DNA of 15,157 bases from contig CP070771.1 in the NCBI GenBank assembly GCA_020345785.1, positions 6,278,887-6,294,043 of the forward strand, in the 5' to 3' direction. This document shows, one piece after another, positions 1 through 6,370 of this stretch. Origin of the DNA: Desulfobacterales bacterium. Its GTDB lineage: Bacteria > Desulfobacterota > Desulfobacteria > Desulfobacterales > JAFDCJ01. The notes beneath the pieces are model-generated. The model was not told where the DNA came from, ran no database searches, and saw only the letters and a list, made by a program, of their open reading frames with translations. Both the position numbers and the translations under genes were made by a program. The stretch's first letter is position 1; every line of letters starts with the position of its first letter.

Positions 1-7
1 GCTTCAT
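1..7 (-). CDS. Probable start of Dpp/Opp-type ATPase F (partial, runs off the window)
   Basis: On the minus strand the stop codon of the ATPase D gene (TGA, complement of 4-6) overlaps an ATG (complement of 5-7) as ATGA, the classic junction between dppD/oppD and dppF/oppF. A GGGAAG stretch lies just upstream as a possible ribosome binding site. Only the codons ATG AAG and one further base are inside the window. The identity rests on the overlap and on the usual A-B-C-D-F gene order, so it is an inference. Confidence 0.45.
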
Positions 8-1176
8 AGCTTCCCGGCCTTCCGGCCTTCGACCCAGTAGCATGCCACCAAATGATCTCTTTTTACTTCTTTCATCTCCGGAAACGTTTGCCGACAAACA
101 TCCATTGCATGGGAGCAGCGCGGGTGAAACCGGCATCCCGGCGGCGGCGTCACAAGGTTCGGCACGTTGCCCCCAATACTTCGCAACTCCTCTTCCATCG
201 CAAACTTCGGCACCGCATCCAATAGCGCGCTGGTATAGGGGTGCAGGGGATTCTCAAACAATTCTTCAACATCCGCGACCTCGCACAAATTGCCGGCGTA
301 CATCACCCCCACCCGATCACAGGTCTCAGCCACCACACCCAGATCATGCGTAATCAATAAAATCGAAGAGATCACTTCTTTTTTCAACCGGCCGAGGAGC
401 TCCAGAATCTGGGCTTGTATCGTTACATCCAAATTTGACGTGGCTTCATCTGCAATCAGCAAAACAGGGTTGCACGCCAGGGCGATGGCAATGACGATGC
501 GTTGCTTCATCCCCCCGGAGAGATTATGAGGATATTGGTCGACCACCTGCTTGGCATTGGGAATACCCAGTTTGTCGATGATTTCTTCGGAACGTCGCTG
601 GGCTTCCTTTTTAAGTCGCATTTGCCAGAGCTTCAGCAATGGAAGCTTATTAAGGATCCGCAGGCGAGTATCAGCGGGATTTTTGGCGGCAATACGGTAA
701 ACCGCCTTTAGGAATAGGTGAAACGGATTTGATGAATGATTTTCCGAAGGCTCCAATTCCTTCAGTATTGCGGCGCTCATTTCCTGTTTCTGATGAAACA
801 AAAAGCTTTCACTGATCTGATCGCCGATACTCATGGTCGGGTTCAGGGCGGCATTCGGCTCCTGGAATATCATGGATATGAGGTTCCCGCGAAGACTTTC
901 CATGTACGCCTCTGACTGCTCCAGTAAATCAATGCCGTTTTGTCGGCCCGCATCATCAAGATAAACAATGATTTTGCCGCCTTCGACACGCCCCGGCTCC
1001 GGCACGATGCGCATGATCGAACGCACCGTAACACTCTTTCCGCAGCCTGATTCACCCACCAGCCCAAAAGTGGTGCCGTGATCCACCACCAGACTCACCT
1101 TGTTCAGGGCCTTGACCACCCCTTCGTAGGTGTAAAAGTTGGTTACCAGATCAACCGTTTCCAACAAGCGCGCCAT
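4..1176 (-). CDS. Dpp/Opp-type peptide ABC transporter ATP-binding protein (DppD/OppD-like)
   Basis: This is the cytoplasmic ATPase that powers a peptide or nickel-type importer. Seen in the 390-aa product: Walker A GESGCGKS (41-48), Q-loop Gln105, signature LSGGMKQR (219-226), Walker B ending LLIADEATSNLD (239-250), H-loop His277, and a C-terminal oligopeptide-transporter domain with Cys348, Cys354, Cys361 and Cys379, the residues that hold a [4Fe-4S] cluster in characterised OppD proteins. The start is supported by GGAAGG 5 nt upstream. Two oddities: family members are usually about 325-330 aa, and the extra ~60 residues form a basic helical insertion at about 128-192, between the Q-loop and the signature; and the usual DEPT after Walker B is DEAT. 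It is the last complete gene of the importer operon. The family is certain, but whether it is Dpp, Opp or another substrate class is not decided. Confidence 0.95.
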   Translation of the reverse strand: MARLLETVDLVTNFYTYEGVVKALNKVSLVVDHGTTFGLVGESGCGKSVTVRSIMRIVPEPGRVEGGKIIVYLDDAGRQNGIDLLEQSEAYMESLRGNLISMIFQEPNAALNPTMSIGDQISESFLFHQKQEMSAAILKELEPSENHSSNPFHLFLKAVYRIAAKNPADTRLRILNKLPLLKLWQMRLKKEAQRRSEEIIDKLGIPNAKQVVDQYPHNLSGGMKQRIVIAIALACNPVLLIADEATSNLDVTIQAQILELLGRLKKEVISSILLITHDLGVVAETCDRVGVMYAGNLCEVADVEELFENPLHPYTSALLDAVPKFAMEEELRSIGGNVPNLVTPPPGCRFHPRCSHAMDVCRQTFPEMKEVKRDHLVACYWVEGRKAGKL

Positions 1177-1248
1177 TTAAACCTTCCACAGGTTAAAAGT
1201 TGTATTTACTTCCAAAATGTCCTTAGTAACAATTCAGAAAAGTGGCTG

Positions 1249-1344
1249 AGCGCTGCGCTTAAAGAGCGTTTCACTCGAGGAGCGCTACGCGTGAGGAGCG
1301 CTTCGCTATAGGAGCGTTTCACTCGAAGAGCGCTCCGCTTGATG
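1249..1344. repeat. Six tandem copies of a 16-bp GC-rich repeat
   Basis: Six units follow each other with exact 16-bp spacing, starting at 1249, 1265, 1281, 1297, 1313 and 1329. The unit pattern is AGCGYTNCNCKNNARG, for example AGCGCTTCGCTATAGG at 1297-1312. Units 2 and 5 are nearly identical (AGCGTTTCACTCGARG). Most units contain a small AGCG...CGCT dyad. The array lies between the permease C and ATPase D genes, 72 bp before the D start codon. There are no spacers, so this is not a CRISPR. Function unknown. Confidence 0.85.
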
Positions 1345-1375
1345 CTAAAGGCAAAAACGCAACCTCCCTTTTTAC

Positions 1376-1396
1376 TTTGAGCTTTCAGCCTCGAGC
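1376..1396. repeat. Short heptad repeat (3 x 7 bp, TTTGAGC type)
   Basis: Three consecutive 7-bp units, TTTGAGC, TTTCAGC and CTCGAGC, lie in the gap between permease C and ATPase D. Alone this would be unremarkable. It is listed because 7-bp periodic arrays of different sequence also occur at 2571-2598, 2687-2721, 3817-3866, 4035-4133 and 9252-9286. Confidence 0.5.
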
Positions 1397-1448
1397 CTAG
1401 TTACTCAAATTTCAGACTTCGATGCCAATTAATGCTTTATGTTGCCCC

Positions 1449-1593
1449 AGAAACGGTTTCAGAAGTTCAGATTATGTTCGAGAGCAAGGCGTTCCGCGAA
1501 TCTAAAGCGGAGCGTACACGCTAGTACGTGAGCATTTAAATTCGCGGAACAACGCAGCTATCGGACATAAGATGAGTTTATGAAGCCGTTTCT
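1449..1593. repeat. Long nested-hairpin dispersed element, copy 1
   Basis: Three nested stems surround a constant core. Outer stem: 1449-1461 with 1581-1593 (13 pairs, one G.T). Middle stem: 1473-1484 with 1558-1569 (10 Watson-Crick plus one G.T of 12). Inner stem: 1491-1501 with 1540-1550 (11 perfect pairs). The core 1504-1537 is identical (34/34) to 9350-9383 of copy 2 and carries its own CGTAC...GTACG hairpin. Short constant segments CAAGGC (1485-1490) and AACGCAG (1551-1557) flank the inner stem in both copies. The element ends 2 nt before the stop codon of permease C (minus strand), so it would lie in the 3' untranslated part of that message. Confidence 0.88.
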
Positions 1594-1595
1594 CA

Positions 1596-2501
1596 TCAGC
1601 GTCTTCTGAGCTTGGGATCAAACGCATCCCTCAGCGCATCACCGATCAGATTCCACGCCAGCACAAACAGCACAATGCACCCGCCGGGAATCACAATGGC
1701 AAACCAGAATTTTAGTGGCTCCCCCGGGGGCCCCACGATATAGTTACGGGCCAGGGCTACCATCTGTCCCCAGTCGGCAAAGCCTTTCGGTGCCCCCAAT
1801 CCTACAAAACTCATAAATGATGCCGTAATCACCATGGAACCCATATCCATGGATGCCATGATCAGCACCGGATAAATGGCGTTGGGAATGATGTGACGTA
1901 AAATAATTTTTGCTTCCGAGACTCCCATAATTTTGGCGGCGTGCACATAATCCTGATCGCGCAGGGTGAGTATTTCCGAGCGGATGACCCGCACGTACCA
2001 GCGCCACTGCACCATCGCCAGGGCGATCATAATTTTGTCCAGACCCCTGCCAAAGGCAACAACGATGGCCATAGCCAGGACCAGCGTCGGTATGGCCCAC
2101 ATGACATCCGTAATGCGCATCAAGATTTCATCGATGATTCCGCCAAAATAACCCGAAACCGCACCAAGGGTCACCCCCACCAGGCCGGCAATGATCACCA
2201 CAAAAAGGCCGATTTTAAAAGCCGTCCGGGTGCCCCAGATAACACCGTAAAAAATGTCGTACTGGCCCGAGGTCGTGCCGAAGATGTGTTTGGGGCCCGG
2301 GGGCTTGGGCGTCGGGGAAAACCCCTTGTGGGGCATCAGATACGGATTGTGGGCGTATTTCGGCGGAGCGATCTGGGGCGCGAAAACGGCAACCGTCGTA
2401 AAAACCAGCAGCAGTGAAAACCCGATGATCGCCGAAGGATTCCGAAAAATCCGATACAGCGTAAATTTAAACTCGCGCAGTCGAGGATGGGGTTGGACCA
2501 T
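1596..2501 (-). CDS. Dpp/Opp-type ABC transporter permease (DppC/OppC-like)
   Basis: This is an inner-membrane subunit forming half of the translocation channel of the peptide importer. The 301-aa length is typical of DppC. Seen: a short cytoplasmic N-terminus with the OppC_N pattern (FRNPSAIIG, 20-27), a first membrane helix at about 22-42, a periplasmic loop with GTTSGQYDIFYGVIWGTR (75-92), further helices at about 95-118, 130-150, 155-170, 208-230 and 268-290, and the EAA loop that docks on the ATPase at about 185-206 (YVHAAKIMGVSEAKIILRHI). The start gives the expected N-terminus, but no good Shine-Dalgarno sequence precedes it and an in-frame stop lies about 13 codons upstream. It lies 214 bp downstream of the permease B gene, with repeat arms in between. 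Confidence 0.94.
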   Translation of the reverse strand: MVQPHPRLREFKFTLYRIFRNPSAIIGFSLLLVFTTVAVFAPQIAPPKYAHNPYLMPHKGFSPTPKPPGPKHIFGTTSGQYDIFYGVIWGTRTAFKIGLFVVIIAGLVGVTLGAVSGYFGGIIDEILMRITDVMWAIPTLVLAMAIVVAFGRGLDKIMIALAMVQWRWYVRVIRSEILTLRDQDYVHAAKIMGVSEAKIILRHIIPNAIYPVLIMASMDMGSMVITASFMSFVGLGAPKGFADWGQMVALARNYIVGPPGEPLKFWFAIVIPGGCIVLFVLAWNLIGDALRDAFDPKLRRR

Positions 2502-2570
2502 AGCCAGGTAAAATTTTTTCAGTTTACTTGCAGTTAATCAAAGCAAAACGACCGGTACCTTTGTCAGAAA

Positions 2571-2721
2571 TTGAATATTGAAGATTGAAGATTGATTAAT
2601 TGTGGCATCCTATCATTTTTATTTTACGGGCTGCGTCACATTTTCTGTCTTTACCTGCCATCTAAAAAATCGATAGGATTCCTTAATTCGACATTCTTCA
2701 ATCGTCATTCGTCATTCAACT
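2571..2721. repeat. Heptad repeats in inverted arms around a palindromic centre (B/C gap)
   Basis: The left arm 2571-2598 is four exact 7-bp steps of the TTGAAGA type. The right arm 2687-2721 is five 7-bp steps of the complementary type (TTCGACA, TTCTTCA, ATCGTCA, TTCGTCA, TTCAACT). The arms are therefore inverted relative to each other. Inside them ATCCTATC (2607-2614) and GATAGGAT (2672-2679) form a perfect 8-bp inverted pair. The right arm runs into the stop codon of the permease B gene (2716-2718). Function unknown. Confidence 0.72.
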
Positions 2722-3747
2722 AAGTCGTATCCTCGGGTCGATATATGCATACAGAATATCCAAGGTCAGGTTGGTGATCACAAACACCACGCCCATGAAA
2801 AGACAGATACACATTAGCACCGGAATGTCCAGCTGCACCGCTGATTCCGCCAGCCACCAGCCGATGCCGTGGCGGTTGTAAACAACCTCCACTGCGATAC
2901 TGCCCTCCATGGACATCGCCATCAGTTGGCCGGCAACGGTTATCACCGGCAGCAAGGCATTGCGGCGGGCATGGTTAATATGAATCGTTTTCTTATCCGC
3001 CCCCTTGGCCCGGGCCGTTATCACATAGTCTTTGGACAGCTCCTCTATCATCCCCGAACGCATCACCCGCATATTCAGGGCCACTACCACGATCACATAA
3101 GTCAATATCGGACAAACAAGATGGGCAAGGGCATCCAGCGTAATATTGAAATGACCGTTCAAAATTCCGTCGATCGTGTAAAGACCTGTGTAGCTGGTGT
3201 ATTCATCCGGATTATCAATAATGAACATACTCAACTGATCACTCAGGACCCCCGGAGAGAGTATTTGAAAGTATCCGTAAAACACCATGAGCAGCACCAG
3301 GGCGAAAAGAAACGTGGGCAGCGACCATCCCACGATGGCCAGAATCCGGGTGGTGTGATCAATCCACTTGTCCCGATGGATTCCCGAAAGCGTTCCCAGC
3401 CAGATACCAAAGAACAGCACGATGGGCGCTGCAAATAGATTCATTTCCAGAGTGACGGGAAAATATGTCCAAAAGGCTTCCCAAACCGGGCGGGAAGCCA
3501 CCACCGACCAGCCCAGGTTGCCCCGAAATACTTCTCGCATCCAGCGCACATACTGGATGTAAAATGGATCGTCGAGCCCGAACTGCTTGATGATTTTGGG
3601 GATGTCCTTAGCCTGCTGGGGGGAGCTGATGAATGCAGCCGCCCGTCTTTCCGGACTGAACGTCATCAAAATGGCGAAGATGAGCACGGATACGCCGAAA
3701 AGCACGAGTATCAGCAGCAGGAATCTTCTGGTGATGAATGCAAGCAT
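2716..3747 (-). CDS. Dpp/Opp-type ABC transporter permease (DppB/OppB-like)
   Basis: This is the second inner-membrane channel subunit of the importer, 343 aa, close to DppB length (about 340). Seen: N-terminal helix 8-30 preceded by the typical FITRRFL; the periplasmic FGLDDPFYIQYVRWMREVFRGNLGWS segment (56-81) characteristic of DppB/OppB N-termini; helices at about 101-123, 135-158, 208-226, 265-285 and 311-333; the EAA loop at about 239-261 (KDYVITARAKGADKKTIHIN); and the conserved C-terminal YAYIDPRIR (333-341). The start gives the standard N-terminus, but no clear Shine-Dalgarno sequence is visible just upstream. It follows the binding-protein gene by 389 bp of repeat-rich DNA. Confidence 0.95.
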   Translation of the reverse strand: MLAFITRRFLLLILVLFGVSVLIFAILMTFSPERRAAAFISSPQQAKDIPKIIKQFGLDDPFYIQYVRWMREVFRGNLGWSVVASRPVWEAFWTYFPVTLEMNLFAAPIVLFFGIWLGTLSGIHRDKWIDHTTRILAIVGWSLPTFLFALVLLMVFYGYFQILSPGVLSDQLSMFIIDNPDEYTSYTGLYTIDGILNGHFNITLDALAHLVCPILTYVIVVVALNMRVMRSGMIEELSKDYVITARAKGADKKTIHINHARRNALLPVITVAGQLMAMSMEGSIAVEVVYNRHGIGWWLAESAVQLDIPVLMCICLFMGVVFVITNLTLDILYAYIDPRIRLS

Positions 3748-4136
3748 AGAGGTTGTATGATGAGTTATCTTGTTAAAGGTTTCAGGTTTCTGGTGTCAGC
3801 GCCTTCGCTGGCCGCAGGTTCAGGGTATGAGGGTTCAGAGGTTCTGGGTTCTGGGTTCATAGGTTCTGCTTTGTTTTTTAACCCCCGGCATGAGTTAATG
3901 GATGAAACGACGGCATCCAGAGGCTGCTTTTTAACCGAAGCCACAAGCAACCTTGGGCTTATCTGTACGGCCATAAACCATAACGGCGAGAGCCTTGAAT
4001 CAACATTTAAGGTTGAGTGCAAACCTCAACCTTTGAACCTTTGAACCCTGAACTCTGAACCCTTATACTCTGAACCCCAGAACCCAGAACCCAGAATCCT
4101 GAACCCCAGAACCCTGAACCTCTGACCCTGAACCCC
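3748..4136. other. 389-bp gap between binding-protein and permease B genes
   Basis: No convincing gene lies here. The gap holds the G-rich heptad arm (3817-3866), a central unique stretch of about 168 bp, and the C-rich heptad arm (4035-4133) that ends 3 bp before the binding-protein stop codon. A small perfect hairpin CAGCG-CCTT-CGCTG lies at 3797-3810. Open frames across the central part carry the low-complexity translation expected of repeats and were not called. Confidence 0.7.
3817..4133. repeat. GGTTCTG/CAGAACC heptad arrays in inverted arms (A/B gap)
   Basis: The left arm (3817-3866) has GTTC or GTAT at 3818, 3825, 3833, 3841, 3848, 3855 and 3863, that is, 7-8 bp spacing. The right arm (4035-4133) has about 13 units of GAACCCT/GAACCCA type with the same spacing. 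The arms are complementary: 3840-3854 matches the reverse complement of 4077-4091 exactly over 15 bp, and the match extends further with a one-base bulge. The right arm directly follows the stop codon of the binding-protein gene (minus strand). The arms could form a long hairpin in the operon transcript. Confidence 0.8.
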
Positions 4137-5879
4137 CTATTGCTTATACAATCGTTTCAGAATTTCATTGTCATCGGTAAACATGGCATTGGGAACGAAA
4201 CCATGTACGTAATCCCGGTAGGCTCTGACCACAATCTGCTGATATAACGGAACACCGATGGCATCCTCGTACCAGATACTCTGAAGCCTGGCATAAATCT
4301 CGCGGCGTTTTTGAGGGTCGGCCGTGCCGATGCCGGCATCACACAGTTTATCGATCTCATCGTTTTTAAGAGCCATATATTTTCCATAGTAGCCGTTGGA
4401 ATGCATAAAGGGGTAGACAAAGTTGTGCGGATCGGCATAATCGGCCCCCCAGCCGCTCAAAAACAGCGGATACTGAAAGCTGCGAATTTGAACGACATAG
4501 TCTTTCCACTCGACATTACGGACCTCAATCCGGAATTTGGGATTAAGCGACATAATATTTTCGGCCAGCATGTGGGCGGCGGCCTCCCGCATTTCATTGC
4601 CGGTGTTGTGGGTGACGATCATCTCGAAACCCATCTCCCAGACCTTGCCGCCGAAAGCTTTTTTCATGTATTCGGCCGCTTTTTCGAGATTGAATTCATA
4701 CACCGGAACCTCGATGTGATAGGGCAGTCCTTCCACATTCGGACTGCTGGGCATAATCACAAGGCCATTGAAGACATCCTGTTTGTAGGTTTCACGATCA
4801 AACGCGTGCAAAAAAGCCTTGCGCACATTAATATCCGCAAAAAAATCAGGCGGAATACCTTTGCCGTCCAGCCGGCCGCTGCCGATGTTCGGGTTGCCGG
4901 TGGGATTGATATTGCGGCAAAACATGGCCGCCGTGTAACCCAGCTGGGGAACCTCGTAAAGCTTCAACCCTTGCATGGCTTTGACTTCCGGAACATAGGG
5001 TGTATCCACCACCACCCGGTCGGCATCGCCGTTTTGCAGCATCAGCTTACGGGTGCTCCATTCTTTCACGTACTTGACGATGGCGGTTTTGATCTTAGGG
5101 GGGCCGCCCCAGTAGCCGTCAAAGCGCTCGAAGACAAACTGCTTGGCGGGTTCCCAGCTTTTCATCCTGTAAGGTCCGGTACCGTTTTCAATTTTCTGCA
5201 GCGGCTCGTGTCCAGGTGCAGGATTGCTGTATTTGGCGGCGTTATTAATGTTTCCATCCCAGCAGCCCTTGGATATCGCCCATTCTTTGTTCAGAATGGA
5301 TGAAGCCGTGTAGCACAAAATACTCATCAGCGGCGGATACGGTTTGGGCAGGTGCAAAATGACCTGATCGCCTCGGGCTTCAACCGTTTTGTCAATGATT
5401 TCAAATATGCCGGGAATGATCTTTCCGTCACCGTCGCGGGTGGAACCGTTGCCGGTCAACGCCTCCAGCAGCATCCACATGGGGCCGCCGTCCTGATCGA
5501 CGATCATGTTGCGCTTGAAGGAGTACACCACATCCTCGGGAGTTAAATCTTGACCCTCGTGGAACTTGACTCCTTTGCGAATGGTGAAGGTATAGGTTTT
5601 TCCGTCGGCGGAAATCCCGCCGTTGGCCACGGACGGTACTTCGGCGGCGATCAGGGGCACATAGGTTTCGGTGGAAGATCCGTCAAAAAAGATCAATGTT
5701 TCATACATGTTCCAGATCCGCATGGAGCCGGCCACATCATACGAGGCGGCCGGATCAATGGTCTGGACCGTGCGATAGTCGGCCATTACAAACGTATCGG
5801 GATTTTTGACCTGCGCCCCTGTATTCGCGGCACAGATCAGCATCAACAAACAACCGATAAGGCAGATGTGTTTTTTCAT
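4137..5879 (-). CDS. Dpp/Opp-type ABC transporter substrate-binding protein (family 5)
   Basis: This is the periplasmic solute receptor that delivers a peptide-like substrate to the B/C/D/F importer. The 580-aa product starts with a signal peptide (KK, hydrophobic stretch about 5-18, likely cleavage near ANTGA|Q at 19-23). No convincing lipobox is present, since Cys10 and Cys16 sit in poor contexts. The family 5 signature is clear at about 93-123 (TYTFTIRKGVKFHEG...LTPEDVVYSFKR), followed by the usual NGTGPYRMKSWEP and C-terminal AYRDYVHGFVPN segments. Length is slightly above the usual 530-545 aa. A strong AAGGAGG (complement of 5884-5890) supports the start. It is the first gene of the importer operon. 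The substrate cannot be read from the sequence; di/oligopeptides are the default expectation. Confidence 0.95.
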   Translation of the reverse strand: MKKHICLIGCLLMLICAANTGAQVKNPDTFVMADYRTVQTIDPAASYDVAGSMRIWNMYETLIFFDGSSTETYVPLIAAEVPSVANGGISADGKTYTFTIRKGVKFHEGQDLTPEDVVYSFKRNMIVDQDGGPMWMLLEALTGNGSTRDGDGKIIPGIFEIIDKTVEARGDQVILHLPKPYPPLMSILCYTASSILNKEWAISKGCWDGNINNAAKYSNPAPGHEPLQKIENGTGPYRMKSWEPAKQFVFERFDGYWGGPPKIKTAIVKYVKEWSTRKLMLQNGDADRVVVDTPYVPEVKAMQGLKLYEVPQLGYTAAMFCRNINPTGNPNIGSGRLDGKGIPPDFFADINVRKAFLHAFDRETYKQDVFNGLVIMPSSPNVEGLPYHIEVPVYEFNLEKAAEYMKKAFGGKVWEMGFEMIVTHNTGNEMREAAAHMLAENIMSLNPKFRIEVRNVEWKDYVVQIRSFQYPLFLSGWGADYADPHNFVYPFMHSNGYYGKYMALKNDEIDKLCDAGIGTADPQKRREIYARLQSIWYEDAIGVPLYQQIVVRAYRDYVHGFVPNAMFTDDNEILKRLYKQ

Positions 5880-5883
5880 ACCC

Positions 5884-5890
5884 CCTCCTT
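5884..5890 (-). promoter_or_regulatory. Ribosome binding site of the substrate-binding protein gene
   Basis: AAGGAGG on the minus strand lies a few bases upstream of the ATG at 5879. It is by far the best Shine-Dalgarno match in the importer operon, in line with the binding protein being the most highly made subunit. Confidence 0.8.
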
Positions 5891-5953
5891 TCTGTCGTTA
5901 GGTGAAATTTGATGACAACAGGTAAACTCAAGAAAAGTGGCAGACGCAAGAAG

Positions 5954-5979
5954 CCCCGCTCTTCGCCAGTCAAGCGGGG
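5954..5979. promoter_or_regulatory. GC-rich hairpin in the leader of the binding-protein gene
   Basis: CCCCGCT (5954-5960) pairs perfectly with AGCGGGG (5973-5979) across a 12-nt loop. On the plus strand it is followed by ATTTT, which looks terminator-like, but no plus-strand gene precedes it. On the minus strand it falls in the 5' leader of the importer operon, 75 nt before the start codon. A role as attenuator or mRNA-stability hairpin is possible but not shown. Confidence 0.5.
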
Positions 5980-6009
5980 ATTTTCGTCGGTTCAAACCAT
6001 TTGGGATCC

Positions 6010-6024
6010 TCCATTCCGAATGGA
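6010..6024. promoter_or_regulatory. Perfect 7-1-7 palindrome upstream of the importer operon
   Basis: TCCATTC-C-GAATGGA is a perfect inverted repeat located 131 bp upstream of the binding-protein start and just downstream (minus strand) of a possible -10 region. It could be a repressor operator or a small RNA hairpin. No known operator consensus was recognised. Confidence 0.4.
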
Positions 6025-6046
6025 CATGGGGCTATACTTGATTGGT

Positions 6047-6075
6047 TTTTAACTCCAAATTAACTCAAAGGTCAA
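6047..6075 (-). promoter_or_regulatory. Candidate sigma-70 promoter for the importer operon
   Basis: On the minus strand TTGACC (complement of 6070-6075, 5/6 to the -35 consensus) is followed after 17 bp by TTAAAA (complement of 6047-6052, 3/6 to the -10). It would give a leader of about 160 nt containing the 6010-6024 palindrome and the 5954-5979 hairpin. The -10 is weak, so this is tentative. Confidence 0.3.
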
Positions 6076-6106
6076 GAACATTAGCTAAAGGTGAACTATA
6101 TTGGTT

Positions 6107-6134
6107 TTGTTAAACTCAAAAAGCGTGTTATAAG
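6107..6134 (+). promoter_or_regulatory. Candidate sigma-70 promoter for the hydrolase-phosphoesterase pair
   Basis: TTGTTA (6107-6112, 4/6) and TATAAG (6129-6134, 5/6) are separated by 16 bp, pointing to the alpha/beta hydrolase gene. The predicted leader is about 230 nt and contains the imperfect inverted repeat at 6226-6286 and a 7-bp stem, AATCCCG (6258-6264) with CGGGATT (6311-6317). Confidence 0.4.
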
Positions 6135-6225
6135 TTAATTGTGGTTTCGAGTTTATATGATTGATGCATTCTTTCACTTTTAGGCGCTTAAAAACAATGT
6201 TTTTGTATTTGGTGGTAAAAAATTT

Positions 6226-6286
6226 CCCGCAAAGCCGCCAAGATAAATCATCAAGCTAATCCCGGCGTGTTTGCGTCCTGGCGAGA
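6226..6286. repeat. Imperfect inverted repeat of CGCAAAG-type sequence
   Basis: The left arm (CGCAAAGCCGCCAAGA, from about 6228) and the reverse complement of the right arm in 6264-6286 (CGCCAGGACGCAAACA) agree at 11 of 16 positions. Each arm repeats a CGC-N-A pattern internally. It looks like a decayed dispersed repeat; only this copy is in the window, so it cannot be confirmed here. Confidence 0.35.
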
Positions 6287-6370
6287 GGCCTTTTCGGTTC
6301 CCCGGTAAGGCGGGATTTACGCTTCACTACGACCGGCTTGTCCGGCTTAGGTTAAGGAACTCTGGAAACA

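Larger units (their letters stand above)
1177..1595. other. 419-bp gap between permease C and ATPase D genes
   Basis: No convincing coding region lies here. The gap is largely occupied by the 16-bp tandem array (1249-1344), a short heptad run (1376-1396) and the nested-hairpin element (1449-1593). No clear promoter for the ATPase D gene was recognised on the minus strand. Confidence 0.7.
5880..6370. other. 491-bp divergent intergenic region
   Basis: This region separates the minus-strand importer operon from the plus-strand hydrolase pair. It contains the binding-protein ribosome binding site, two dyads (5954-5979 and 6010-6024), candidate promoters for both directions, an AT-rich hairpin at 6190-6204 (AAAAAC-AAT-GTTTTT), and a repeat-like inverted structure at 6226-6317. 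No coding region was recognised. Confidence 0.7.

Noticed and set aside
1249..1344. CRISPR-like regular repeats
   Set aside because: The units are 16 bp and directly adjacent, with no spacers and no cas genes in the window.
1941..2417. Plus-strand open frame antisense to permease C
   Set aside because: It is His/Asn-rich shadow translation of a conserved membrane protein gene, with no start signals.
3757..4044. Open frames of 85-95 codons on both strands of the A/B gap
   Set aside because: They start within or run through heptad repeats, have no ribosome binding sites, and their translations show no protein-like pattern.
4311..5303. Long plus-strand open frame (330 codons) inside the binding-protein gene
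   Set aside because: It is antisense to a clearly real binding-protein gene, has no ribosome binding site or recognisable domain, and arises from the codon bias of the sense strand.
5954..5984. Rho-independent terminator on the plus strand
   Set aside because: The stem followed by ATTTT looks like one, but no plus-strand gene precedes it and the T-run is short; it lies in the leader of the minus-strand importer operon.
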